Below, piece by piece: positions 44,118 to 56,758 of a DNA stretch of 64,000 bases. The notes beneath the pieces are model-generated. The model made no database searches and had not been told where the DNA came from. It worked only from the letters and a program-made list of their open reading frames with translations. The stretch's first letter is position 1, and every line of letters begins with the position of its first letter. This DNA comes from Aquilaria yunnanensis (lineage: Eukaryota; Streptophyta; Magnoliopsida; Malvales; Thymelaeaceae). The position numbers and the translations under genes were made by a program. The stretch spans positions 23,782,001 through 23,846,000 of the forward strand of contig CM077597.1 of assembly GCA_039654915.1 (NCBI GenBank). The letters run 5' to 3'.

Positions 44118-45632
44118 TAGGGATGGCAAAATCGGACCCGACCTGATGACCTGGACCAACCCACCCGAACCCAAGACCGACCTGACCCGATTTGACCAAA
44201 AAAGTCAACGACCTGAACCCGACTGTGCCCAACCCGACATGAACCCGAACCCGATTAAAGGGAAACCCGAGAAAACCTGAACCCAAATGACCCAAACCCG
44301 AAATACCCGAATCCGAAATGACCCAAACCCGAAATGACCCAAACCGGAGACTGACCTGACCTAAACCCGAGATGACCTGATAACTAAACCCGATAATACT
44401 CGATTTTAACCCTAATCCTAAACCTTAACTTTCCTTTTTCATTATTTTTCATATTAAGTCAGTCCTAAATATGAAGGTTTCATGTTTAGTAACTTCCAGT
44501 TTTTGAGACTTTCATATTTAGTATGTCTTATATTTAGGAATGCTGACTTTCATTATTAGTAACTTCCATTTTTTTGGTACTTCCATATTTAGTAAGTATC
44601 ATATTTGGAGATGAGACTTTCATATTTAGTAGTTTCATTTCTTTTTTCAAGATATTCATGTTTAATAATTTTCATATTTTGAAAAAGGATTTCCATATTT
44701 AGTAACTTTTATTTTTTTAGGACTTCTATATATTACAAATATCTTATTTGGGGGAAAAACATCCATATTTAGTGAATCCCAAATTTAGATTTTTCCAACA
44801 GAAGTAATTTTTATATTTAGTAAGTTTAATGATCTTAATAGGCAATTATTAAAATTACAACATTCATCCCTAAACTTTTAAGTATAGTGCAATAAGGTAC
44901 CTAAATTTTAAAAAAATTTATTTTAGTCACTCATAATAATTACAACATAGATCCTGAAATTTTTGAAATCATTGCACTTTAACCAAAAAATTTTTAAATT
45001 TTACATTTTAGTCATTGATAATGAACTTGATTTGCATTTCGTTGTAATTTCAAAGAAAATTCATTGAAACATAAGCATAACAAAATTATCGTTGTGTATG
45101 TCTGAGTGATAACTGGGTGAAGATCTGAATAATCTGTACAATGATAGTTAAAGGGTATGGGTTTAGAAAAAAAATCAAATATTACTATAAATGTTAAATT
45201 ACTTAAATATGTACTAAACTATAATGAAGAAGATTTTTATGAATATTTTAATTAAATATACTAAAAAATGAAAAATTAAATCACATAAAAAATTGAATTA
45301 TTTGATTTAAATTTTAAAAAAAATTTGAATAGATTCAATCGTTTTGACTTTACACCAGTAACCTACATGAACACGAAGGTTGACCCGAATTTAACCCGAA
45401 AGTTGGCCTGAAGTTACCCGAGACTAAAATTACCTGACCTAAAGTGAACCTGAACCCAAATAAACCCGGCCCAGCCCAACCCGAACCCGAAATCAACTCA
45501 ACCTGAAATCAACCCGAACTCAAATGACCTGACCTGAACCCGACCTGGACCCGAATTCATGTTAACCCGAGTAGACCTGAACCTGAATGACCTGACCCAA
45601 ACCTGACCTGACCCACCCAACTGCCATTCCTA
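44118..45632. mobile_element. Non-autonomous hAT element, 1515 bp
   Basis: Terminal inverted repeats tagggatggca and (inverted) taggaatggca are flanked by exact 8-bp duplications gtaccaac at 44110-44117 and 45633-45640. Subterminal regions consist of gacctgacccgaacccga-like repeats at both ends. The middle has irregular ttccatatttagtaa repeats. There is no transposase. A second, decayed copy starts at 62923. Confidence 0.9.
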
Positions 45633-45640
45633 GTACCAAC

Positions 45641-46060
45641 GGTTGTTCGTGTTGATAATTATCAACGGTTTAAACCATTGGAAAGTTACCAATGGCCGTC
45701 GCCAATTATTTAGCATGTTGGTAATTACCAACGATCTGACCGTTGGTAAAATACATTTTGAAAAATCGCCAAACTTTAGTAGTATCCTTTCATATGGTTT
45801 GAATACATAGAAATATTGATACATGTGCCTAAGAAATTCATCTTCAAAGAACCAGTTTAATTAAGCATGCCAAAACATGCCTAAAAGATTTAGCACAACA
45901 ATCCAATTGACACTGCCTAAAGTACCAGGATGGCAAATATGAGCAATCAAAAGCTATGGCCTTTGCATTTGGAAGCCTGACGACGTCCAATTAATTTATA
46001 AATCGTCAACACAGGAACACAGGCACTTTTTTTTTTATTTTTATGTAGGTCATGATCGCA
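45641..46060. repeat. Remnant DNA: palindromic segment plus arm B copy
   Basis: Bases 45641-45775 carry the accaacggtt palindromes. About 45790-45990 matches the DNA at about 30960-31165, upstream of the NAC gene. The order of blocks differs from the first copy, so this locus has been rearranged. Confidence 0.55.
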
Positions 46061-46068
46061 TCTTTTTC

Positions 46069-46207
46069 GTTTGACAGTTCCGAGGATCTTCGGGCATGAT
46101 CCAGCTACCCTCTTGTTCCAACATGATCACCGGAACCTCTTCTTCAGACCTAACTTCGTTTGACAGTTCCAAGGATCTTTCACTGGCGCACCCGCATCTT
46201 TCACTGG
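46069..46207 (-). pseudogene. NAC gene fragment
   Basis: About 140 bp corresponds to the end of NAC exon 1 (29313-29440): the words catgatccagc, accctcttg, ggaacctcttcttcagacc and ggatctttcactg recur in the same order. A small internal duplication (gtttgacagttcc twice) and deletions have destroyed the frame. It is the remnant of the second NAC copy. Confidence 0.75.
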
Positions 46208-46580
46208 CTAGCTAGGTTTGGCCAAGCCATAATTAAAATGGGAGCCATCTAAGTGCTCACAAGAACCCAAAGGGAGCACTACTAGAAAAATGTCATTTAG
46301 CGACGGTAATCCGTCACTAATAGGTAGCGATGGTGAAACGTCGCTAAAGTTAGTGACGACTTACCATTGCTAATTTAGTGACGGTTAACCGTCACTAACA
46401 TTAGTGATGGTTAACCGTCACTAACATTAGTGACGGTTTGCCTTCGCTAAATTACTGATAGTTATGTGTCACTAAAGTTAGTGACGACTTACTGTCGCTA
46501 ATTTAGTGACGGTTATTCGTCACTAAAGTTAGCGACGTCTTGTCGTCGCTAATTTAATGACGGTTAGCCGTCGCTAAATT

Positions 46581-48936
46581 TAACAAAATCCAAAAAACAG
46601 TAATAGTTCTCATATGTTAGTCATTTTTTATGTTAAATTGTCATCTCCTTTAACATAAATATTTTTTTTGGAAATATATGTACTGTTGTTGATATGTGGA
46701 CCTTAAAGTCAGATAAAAGTTTAGTAGAGGGTTATGGGCCGCTACCTGACGTATTCAAGATGAAAGCAAATAAGTGGTGGGTAAGCTATTATTTTATTGA
46801 TATCTAATTAAATATTACTTTTTTATTATAAATAATAACAAATTTCATTATTTATTAAACTAATTTAATGCATATTTGTTCATGTAATTTTTTTCACTAC
46901 TTTATGAGTCATGGTTCATGTGGAATAGAAAAATCTTCATCTCTATTTAAGAAAAATAATCAATATAGTAAACATTTCCCAAAAAAAGGTATGAAGCACA
47001 TATTAATGTGGAATGGTGTACCAGGTCACAAATGTTAAAATATCTTTTTAAGTTCAATAATAAATGACCAAATAGAGTAAGAGTTATTATAGCTGAAAAT
47101 GTAACTGTTGATTCAAATTCTCACACAACATAAATTTTTTAAGTTGATATAATACAAATGTATTTAGATTGTAGATATTTTTTTCCTCACAATTTTTTTT
47201 TAAGATTATATGAATTTTATTTACGTTATAGAGATCCTTTTATCGAACAAGTTGTTGTATCTTTACCATTACAACAAACAATTTTGTTTAAAGAATCAGA
47301 ATAATAAAACAAAAATATTGATACAAAATGAATGCATGCGCATGCGCTAAATATCATTACACGTAGTTTAACTTCTGCAGACTTTTCAACACAATTAGTT
47401 TGTTGCTGCTATGTAACGACTGATATTCATCGCTAAAGTTTTACCGGGCTCTATGTGACAATTTACCGTTGCAAATGTAGTGACTGTTAAATGTCGCTAA
47501 AGTTAGTGACGGCTTACCTTCGCTAAATTAGTGATGCTTATGCGTCACTAAACTTAGTGACGGCTTAACGTCGTTAATTTAGTGACGGTTATACGTCACT
47601 AAATTTAGTGACGTCTTACCGTCGCTAATTTAGTGACAGTTATGCGTCACTAAATTTAGTGACAGCTTACCGTTGCTAATGTAGTAACGGTTATGCATCA
47701 CTAAATTTAGTGACGTCTTACCGTCACTAATTTAGTGAAGGTTAAACGTCACTAAATTTAACAAAATCCAAAAAACAGTAATAGTTCTCATATGTTAGTC
47801 ATTTTTTATGTTAAATTGTCATCTCCTTTAACATAAATATTTTTTTTGGAAATATATGTACTGTTGTTGATATGTGGACCTTAAAGTCAGATAAAAGTTT
47901 AGTAGAGGGTTATGGGCCGCTACCTGACGTATTCAAGATGAAAGCAAATAAGTGGTGGGTAAGCTATTATTTTATTGATATCTAATTAAATATTACTTTT
48001 TTATTATAAATAATAACAAATTTCATTATTTATTAAACTAATTTAATGCATATTTGTTCATGTAATTTTTTTCACTACTTTATGAGTCATGGTTCATGTG
48101 GAATAGAAAAATCTTCATCTCTATTTAAGAAAAATAATCAATATAGTAAACATTTCCCAAAAAAAGGTATGAAGCACATATTAATGTGGAATGGTGTACC
48201 AGGTCACAAATGTTAAAATATCTTTTTAAGTTCAATAATAAATGACCAAATAGAGTAAGAGTTATTATAGCTGAAAATGTAACTGTTGATTCAAATTCTC
48301 ACACAACATAAATTTTTTAAGTTGATATAATACAAATGTATTTAGATTGTAGATATTTTTTTCCTCACAATTTTTTTTTAAGATTATATGAATTTTATTT
48401 ACGTTATAGAGATCCTTTTATCGAACAAGTTGTTGTATCTTTACCATTACAACAAACAATTTTGTTTAAAGAATCAGAATAATAAAACAAAAATATTGAT
48501 ACAAAATGAATGCATGCGCATGCGCTAAATATCATTACACGTAGTTTAACTTCTGCAGACTTTTCAACACAATTAGTTTGTTGCTGCTATGTAACGACTG
48601 ATATTCATCGCTAAAGTTTTACCGGGCTCTATGTGACAATTTACCGTTGCAAATGTAGTGACTGTTAAATGTCGCTAAAGTTAGTGACGGCTTACCTTCG
48701 CTAAATTAGTGATGCTTATGCGTCACTAAACTTAGTGACGGCTTAACGTCGTTAATTTAGTGACGGTTATACGTCACTAAATTTAGTGACGTCTTACCGT
48801 CGCTAATTTAGTGACAGTTATGCGTCACTAAATTTAGTGACAGCTTACCGTTGCTAATGTAGTAACGGTTATGCATCACTAAATTTAGTGACGTCTTACC
48901 GTCACTAATTTAGTGAAGGTTAAACGTCACTAAATT
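46581..48936. repeat. 1178-bp tandem duplication inside the CACTA element
   Basis: taacaaaatccaaaa recurs at 46581, 47759 and 48937, exactly 1178 bp apart. All lines I compared between 46581-47758 and 47759-48936 agree base for base. The third occurrence begins a diverged, short copy. Confidence 0.9.
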
Positions 48937-49472
48937 TAACAAAATCCAAAAAAAATAGTAATAGTTCTTATGTGTTAGTCATTTTTTATGCTAAATTGTC
49001 ATATCATTTAACATAAATATATTTTTTGACTATATGTCCTGTAGTGGAGATATGAACCTTAAAGTCATATTAAAGTTTAGCTGCCTGACATTGGTAATTT
49101 AGTTATAGTTATCCGTGAATGTTTGACCGCGGTAATTTACCTCTGCTTAGCAGTCGCTAATAATTTATGTATTAATAACCTTCACTACTTTTCAATTATT
49201 TAATCTTTATAATGTGACCTCCAATTTTTGACATTTTATTTTACTTATTGTTTATGTTAAATCTAGTTCAATAAAACCAGTTATCGTTTTATATGTCACT
49301 TGTTTAATTGTATAATTATAATTTTTAATTTGATTAATTCAGGATACAAATCTTTAAATATTTTTTTAGTAATTAACAAATAATCTATTTAATGAAAATT
49401 AAATTAACGGACCATTAGTTTATTCAAGCATGAGCCTTAACCATTTATTACCATTTTATGATATTAAGACAA

Positions 49473-49555
49473 GTAGCGAGGGCGAGTAGTCGCTACTTCT
49501 AAGCGACTACTAGCCGTCGCTACTTCTAAGCGACTACTAGCCGTCGCTATGCATT
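49473..49555. repeat. 27-bp palindromic repeats
   Basis: ctaagcgactactagccgtc is repeated with a 27-bp period (starts near 49499 and 49526) after a related gagtagtcgctact. It is probably transposon subterminal sequence. Confidence 0.6.
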
Positions 49556-49971
49556 ATATTTCTTTCACCTCTAATGCAGGGTTTTCTTTCCTCTTTTCAG
49601 TCTCTGTGTGAAGCCTCCAGTCTTCGCACTGAGTTCTTCTATTTCCTCTCCATTTCAAACCTCTGCTCGCCTGCTCCAATTTTCTCTGCCTCTCTTTCCC
49701 CAGCCTAAATCGGCAGCTCTGCTCGAAAGCCGCAGTCGTTCATCCTCCCCTCCCGCAGCGAATCGATAGTTTGCTCTATTGCTACTCTACTACGTCGGCC
49801 CGAATCAAAGGTAATCGGTCTTCCCCACCCGTTGAAAGGCGCGACGATTATCTCCTGACTTAGGTAAATCTCTCTAACTTTCGGTGCACATCGATTTAGG
49901 GCTCGAATCATTTGTTCTAATTAGGGTATTCTTCATATGTATTCTTTTTTTTCCTTGGTTGTTCTTACCAG

Positions 49972-52758
49972 GTAAGTGATGAGGTAGAACGAGCTTTCGC
50001 AAAATTGGTTCCTCCTAGGCTTAATGGAAGGTACGATATCTAACTGCTTAAGTTTATAGTCTCTCTTTTAAACACTTATCCTGGTTCTTAGCAAGATTGG
50101 TTTTTTTTTTTCATATGGAACACAGCTAAAGAAACTATCCTTGCACCAGAAGTGGTTCCATAAAGTGTAGATAACACGTTGTGTTGATGTCTTGGTACTT
50201 CATCAAATTATTCTCTCTAGAAAACATGATCTTAGGAAGACCATCCAATGTATTTATAATGCCATTAGAGCTATAACAGTTTGTGGCATTAATCCTCACT
50301 TGAGGCACAGTTTGATTATGATGGAGCTTGGCTGCAGTATATGTCGGTGTTGCTTGATTTCAACACCTTGTTTTTGTATTAGGCTGTTAACGAATTTTCA
50401 GCTGATTTTATTGAATAGATCAAATTTCTTTTGGGATTTTCTTACTTTGAGAGAGATTCCTTAGCTTGATACAAATTACAAGCTATGGAGCTAAGAAGCT
50501 ATAAAATTGCATTCTTCTCTCTTGGTTCCATATATATTTGATTTCTCCTATGTGGCTTCTTAAATGGCTACACTTATTGACTTACTGAGAGCTAGAACAA
50601 GTGAATGTGGGCTTTTCAGAGGTAAGAGGCTTCTGTATCATGCTTCTGAAGCCGTAATTATTCTTATAGCCGTAATCTAGGAGAAGTTGCAACAAGTAAT
50701 ACAATAATTAAGGAACATACTATAAGCCTGTGTAAACTCGGATAAGATTATAAAAATCACTTGGTTTTGACATTGTTGGACGACAAAGTAAGAGAGGAAA
50801 TAATTTAAGGGAGCAGAGGTAAATGGCCCAAACGAGTTTCCCGGTCTACAGCAAATCTTATTAGAGCAGAAAAAATGATCTGAGAGAAGGGTGAGGAATA
50901 GAAGGGTGGTGAGGGAACTATACAGAACGGAATGTCAAAATTTGTGGAGGCAGCCTGTGAGTAAATAGAGATGCTCCTGGGTTGATTTATATCAAATGTT
51001 GAGATGGAGGGAGATATCTAATAAATGTAATTCAAGGAAGCTTCAATTCATGAGGCTAGGTTTATGTCAAATATTGAGATGATGGAGAGAGAGATGTAAC
51101 AAATTTAATTCAAGGAAGCTTCTATTCATGAGGCTATGTCTCTATCCTAGGGGCAATCAGACTTAATCCTTCCCAGAAGAGAGAGAGGGATAGAGAGAAA
51201 AAGAAAGAAAGGGGGTGGCGTGAGGGGAACCAAGAAATGGTAGAGTGGAAGAGGTGATTCAGATGCTAGAAACTCAAAAAGTGTGCAAGGTGATGAAGGA
51301 GAGTAGCATTCTATTATGTAGGAGATGGAGCTAAACTTAAGTGGCAGAAAGATGATAAAATCTCAAAACCTAAAAAAAAATGATAGATCTTCAGATTCTT
51401 AAGCCGACAAGGTAGTGACAGAGTTAAAGGTCCGAGAGAGTCTCCGACTCTCTATATGAGAAAGAGCCTGAAGAAGAATTTCAAGCACAAATGCGAAGCA
51501 ATTACCTAGAAGTATTATTTTCTAATCCTTGAAATAAAATAGCATTCATCATTCCTATTTATGGGCTTTTTTCTGGCTGACTTGTATTTTATTCAAATTT
51601 ATACGGTACAGTTCTCTGCTAAAAGGCATTTTTATCCCTTTTGTGTTGATTTCTTCTTATTTTGCTTAATGTCTGTCAAAGCTGTATATGATGTAGTAGG
51701 GTGAATAATCTTTTGTGGGTTATTTCAGGTCTTCTCCAAAATGAATTGAAGGCCCACATGGACAGAATTTGCAGCTGCAGATTAGGTCTAGGTTGGCTCT
51801 TCCCTTATTCACTGGAGGGAAGGTAGAAGGAGAGCAGGGTGCAGCTATCCATGTTGTTTTAGGTGATGCTACTACTGGGCATGTTGTAACCACTGGAGAA
51901 GAATCAAATGCAAAGCTTGACGTTGTTATGCTTGAAGGTGATTTTAATAATGATGACGATGAAGGATGGACACAAGAAGAGTTTGAAAGCCATGTGGTGA
52001 AGGAACGTGAAGGGAAAAGACCACTGTTGACTGGAGATTTAACAGTAACACTGAAGGAGGGAGTGGGAACATTTGGAGAACTGACCTTTACTGACAATTC
52101 AAGTTCGATACGAAGAAGAAAATTCAGGCTTGGCTTGAGGGTTGCGTCTGGATCTTGTGAAGGTGTACGTATATGCGAAGCAAAGACTGAAGCTTTTACT
52201 GTCAAAGATCACAGAGGAGAATGTAAGACAACTCTCCTGGTCCACATTTACTACTTGCTTTCCTGTATAATTTTTCATTCCAGGTGCATCAACTTTCTTT
52301 TTCCTTTACAGTGTACAAGAAGCACTATCCACAACTATTGAATGATGAAGTATGGCGGCAGGAGAAGATTGGAAAGGATGGGGCATTCCACAAGAAGCTA
52401 AATGTGGCTGGAATATTTACTGTTCTAAGATTTTCTGAGGCTGCTGGTCAGAGATCAACAAAAGTTGCGTAATGTGAGTGAAGGAATTTTATTCTCAGAT
52501 TACTGTTCTTCCTTAATTTTTGACCTTTTCTTTATGCATGTTTCATGATTGCAGACTCTTGGAGGTGGTATGTCAAATAAAATGTGGGATGCTCTTGTAG
52601 AGCATGCAAAGACCTGTGTCCTCAGTGGGAAGCTTTATGTGTACTACACTAATGATTCAAGAAATGTAGGTGTTGTTTTCAACAATGTTTATGAGCTAAA
52701 TGGACTCATTACAGGTGATCAGTATGCACCGGCTGATTCTCTTTCTGATAGTCAGAAG
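49972..52758 (+). pseudogene. CBP60-type calmodulin-binding protein pseudogene
   Basis: CBP60 proteins are plant nuclear DNA-binding, calmodulin-regulated factors of immune and hormone responses. Exons read: 49972-50030 (VSDEVERAFAKLVPPRLNGR), 51729-52222 ([20 protein letters not shown] through [18 protein letters not shown] end), 52312-52473 ([20 protein letters not shown]) and 52555-52758 ([19 protein letters not shown] through ADSLSDSQK). Splice sites are GT/AG with compatible phases. Defects: a TGA at 51742-51744 in the second exon, an extra base near 52425 shifting the frame, no recognisable first coding exons, and loss of everything after 52758. Bases 49560-49971 look like a plant 5' leader but hold no identified start. 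Confidence 0.88.
50031..51728 (+). other. Large intron of the CBP60 pseudogene
   Basis: Noncoding, 1698 bp. It includes a short direct duplication (atgttgagatg...gaagcttc at about 50995-51050 and 51068-51125). No inserted element is recognised. Confidence 0.5.
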
Positions 52759-55338
52759 GTGGGTCGAAATTGTCCTTTGCATTAACTTGTTTGACTATAA
52801 TTATTAACATTGTAGACATGCCAAAAATACATTGTGACACTATATGCATTCTAAATACCAATTGTAATGTTTATGATTTTTGGACGTGTTTGACGTTACA
52901 TTTGATTACTGGGAACAAGTTTTGTATTTGGGTTGTATGGAATAGACACGTATAGAGGATGATACATGCCACGGTTGTACTAAGTTAAAGTCAATGCTAG
53001 TTGACCTCTCACTAGCTACTATCACCATACTACAAAATATTCATGACCCAAATGGTTAGTAGGCCCACCTTTGCTTGGGAGAGAGAAACCCAAGCAAGGA
53101 ATGACCTAGGGGTCCCTTGCCAGATTTCCTTGTTGTACAAGGCAAATAAGTTTAGAGTTAGACTCTGACCATAAGTGCATACAACATATGGAAAACTAAC
53201 ATGTAGTGTATGCAAAATGTATATATGATAAACTAACAAATAAGTACCAAATAATCACTGTAGATTATTTGGCTTTTGCACAACATTATTTGCACATTAA
53301 TATTAAGATACTTAGTAAGGCATTCTAAAACAAACAAAACATAATAACAACACACATAATGGACCATTTGCACATAATTCCATACATGCATGAACCTTGC
53401 CCATTATCTATATGAGCATGACACAAGCTCTTATGGCATAGAGTATTATATAATGATCATCATATCAGCCTCTTTTGTGTATATAACTTCCCATACTTCT
53501 CACACAAGCAAGCAAGCAAACAAAAAAAAATAACCATTGGTCTATTTTTGTCCTTGAGCATGTATCCTTGCATTTTTCCTTGAGCATGTATCCTTGCATT
53601 TGCCCTTGAGCATGCATTCTTGCCTTTGCCCTTGAGCATGCATTCTTGCATTTGCCTTTGAGCTTGCCAGCTTCCGCTAGCTCAAAAATATTCCCTTATT
53701 GTATGCAGTGGGGTTGACCATATTTTGTGTAGGTCATAGTACCCATGGATGTGTCTTGCCTCTTCTTGGCCCCCTTGGCCCAATAGGCCCATGTGTGTGC
53801 TTCCTTGTGCCCCAAGTCATTTAATAGGTCTAAGTGCCGTTTGGGCCTTAGGGCTTTACCTTGGGCTCCCTCTTGTGGGTCATGCAAAGTGCAACCCAAG
53901 GCACATACGATAGCAAGGGCCCCGAGATGTGCCCATGTAGGACCCTAGGTGTGCATGGCCACGAGCCCATGAGCACATGCACACACACCGTTAGGCACAC
54001 CCTAGGTAGCTCATTAGGCACACACGATTGTGTGACCCCTTAGGTGCACCCCGTGTGCACTTTGTCATACCCAACTCACCATGTTTCTAGACACTCCAAA
54101 AATTCTCATGCACCTAAGCCCATGCCACACACGCACACACATATATCGAGCCCCTAAGCTCGATCACAGCACACGTACACCCCCCAAACCAGGGCACATA
54201 TCTCTTACGCTTGCCAAACCTTGAAGGTTCTGCCACACTTATCTACCAAGCACCAAAGGCTCAGTCCATACACTATTTTACATCCCATGCACCAAGGACA
54301 AAACTTATTGCCCAAATTAGGAGCTAGATCCGACCTTAGTGCCCTTAAGCCCTCTTTGGCTCTATTTGTCACCCCGTGCCCTTTTTGCCCCACCACTTAC
54401 TCTAGCTTTTACTAAGCTAAAGCATGAATCAAGATTTTTAAAGAGAGAAGGAGTATAACACCTTACCCTTGTGTAGGTCACCACTTTGCAAGCTTAAGTT
54501 TCAAGCACCACAAGTCCTTTTTTAGTCCACTTGGAGTCCCTTAACTATATAGTAAAATAACCATTTGAACAATTAACATTTTTTAGCCTAGGGGAAACAT
54601 TTTTTACTACACATAAATGAACCAAAATGACCTCCTCTCCTTGGTTGAAAATCTCAAACCAAAACTTATGTTAAAGCTCCACGATTTTCCTTCCTCTTAC
54701 CAAGCTTAACCTAAACATCCAAGGGTTTTTATGAGTAAGGTTGTTATTTAAAGAAGAGGAAACCTAGGTCTAGTGAAATAAAATTTCTGAATCAATAAAC
54801 AACCAAAACTTGTACTTCTATGAAGCTAAATCAAGGCTCCTAAGCTCTCCCTTGCAACATGTCTATCTTTCCTTTGATTTACCACTCAAATGCTCTCATT
54901 CTCTTGATTTTCTTTGGATTTTTGGTGAAGGCTAAATGGTTTGGAGGTGTTTTAGATGAAAGGATGAAATGAGGCAGAGAAGAGAGTCATTTTATGGAGT
55001 TGAGGATGTTTGTGGGGTGAAGATGGGTGAAGAAAGGATGGGGGGAACTAAAGTAGTAATGGTTAAATGCCTTACATGGTCTTTAGTGGTTTAGGACACT
55101 TATCTAAGGTGCATAGGGCAGCCTCTATGTTTTTTAGGCTACAGAATCTGCTTAAATCGGATCTTGCTTCATTCCCTAAAGTTTTTAAGAGGTACTTTGG
55201 GTGAAAGAGCCTTTTAAGCCTCATAACCTTTGGTTAAAAGAATGTAACCTCCATAAAACCCTTATAATTGGTTTTCTTTTAAAAAATAAATATCATTTGG
55301 CTTATCTCCAAAACCAACCAAGTCTTAAACTGTCATTG
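52759..55338. other. No gene; minisatellite at 53555-53658
   Basis: After the last CBP60 exon the sequence is unrecognised. Four units of 26 bp (tgagcatgcattcttgcatt core) lie at 53555, 53581, 53607 and 53633. About 53700-54420 is richer in G and C, with many gtgtgc/gcacac words. Short ORFs here have no recognisable domain. Confidence 0.5.
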
Positions 55339-56753
55339 TGTTGGGTTTCGGGAGCCAAACAGCGCAGCGGAATTTAACCGAAACCCTCCAGGATCCAAGT
55401 GAAACGGGGTAAACCGGGTGTTCGAAAATTTCATACCTAATTTTCGGTTGAGATCTCTCACTCAACTATAGAGTCGAATCACAAAACCTGAACAGTTGAC
55501 GTGTTCAGGCTCTCTATGGTATCCACACGAGCCTCTCGGGATCATCACGCTTCCACCACGTCCCAGCAGATGTGTTTCTCTTGCGTTCGCAGTGCTAGCT
55601 TGCGTCCTCCAAGGAATTGCAAGAGAAGAGTGCGGCTGTCCTTTTGGGAGGCTAGGGCAAGGAGACCTGCGAATTTCTCACTTAAAAGTTGTATTTATAG
55701 TGAGACTCAACTTCCAGGCCTAATGGGTTTCAAAGCCCTAATCCAATTAGGATTTAATTTCGGGCTTAATAATGGCTCAACTCTTTGGCCCATTATTAAT
55801 ACGAAATTAAAGTGAAACCATAACCAAATAATTAGCCCATGCACTCTAATGATCCAAATAGCTCTATGTGTGCGACCCAATAGGCTCTTGCCATGTTGGC
55901 AATGATCATAAATCACATTTATGATCATAAGCAATGAGCGGTGTCTAGCAACACATCATTGCTACCCAAGTGACAAGATTGTCGGTGAATCGACTAAACC
56001 TTTATGATCATCACCGATATATGCCATTATCCCTTTGTCCAAGATATCAAGACTAAGCACGAGACATGGAATGTGTCACTCTCGTATAGCCCAATCTTTG
56101 GTTTCTTGATTACCGAGTAGACTAACTTAAACTGATGACATTGATATCATATATCAACTCATCGGAGCATGGCCATGCATTTTCTAAGTCTCACTCTATC
56201 AAGGGGCACAAAGATATCACTCCCGTTACATAGTAGGGACAAATCCCATCTTGATCATACAAATCCCTCCGCATGATATGTGACATACCCAATGACCTCC
56301 TTCAAGTTCACTCAGTTGCGAGCAACAAAGGAAAGTATCAAAGTATGTGACTCACATGTAGGGAACCTTGATGATCTTAGGTCGAAGGACTACATATACC
56401 ATGATCACTATAAGAATCACTTATGACACTCATATAACGATCCATGAAGTGTTCTCATGGTGGGTCGGTCCAGTACACAAGTTCTCCAACTTATACCCAT
56501 ATGTAGACTACATATCTCATATTAGTCTCCACATATGCTAGTCATTATGTATTATTGCAACCCGCTCCACAATAATACTAGACTAGGGACGTTTAAGAAT
56601 ATCATTATTCTAGGGTTATAATTATGTTTATTACGTTACGCAGAAACAAAACAACAAACAAAATTGCTGGATTAATGCCTCAATAAAATATCATGACTTA
56701 ATGTGCAAAAATACAATCATCTCATGATTGGCTTTTTGGGCACAATACTAACA
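55339..56753 (-). mobile_element. Solo LTR, 1415 bp
   Basis: The sequence starts tgttgggtttcgg and ends acaatactaaca, flanked by CATTG at 55334-55338 and 56754-56758. On the minus strand it has a TATA box (ctataaatac, 55691-55700), so its transcriptional orientation is minus. No PBS or PPT or internal region adjoins either side, so it is a solo LTR left by recombination. Type not determined, probably copia. Confidence 0.8.
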
Positions 56754-56758
56754 CATTG

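Larger units (their letters stand above)
46277..49560. mobile_element. CACTA-like transposon, right end missing
   Basis: The left end is cactactagaaaaa, the classic plant CACTA terminus, after a possible 3-bp target GAG. It is followed by dense subterminal repeats of tagtgacggttaaccgtcac type in both orientations, which recur near 47410-47760 and 48590-48935. No matching right terminus (inverted ctagtagtg) is seen before 49560. There is no transposase ORF, so it is a non-autonomous or deleted copy. Confidence 0.75.

Noticed and set aside
49440..49560. Right terminus of the CACTA element
   Set aside because: Palindromic repeats are present but no inverted ctagtagtg end or 3-bp target match could be found.
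50192..50464. 90-residue ORF in the CBP60 intron
   Set aside because: Lies wholly inside the intron, has no domain and no repeat elsewhere. Chance ORF.
53696..54415. Overlapping short ORFs on both strands
   Set aside because: Chance ORFs in a locally GC-richer stretch. No recognisable motif, no splice context.
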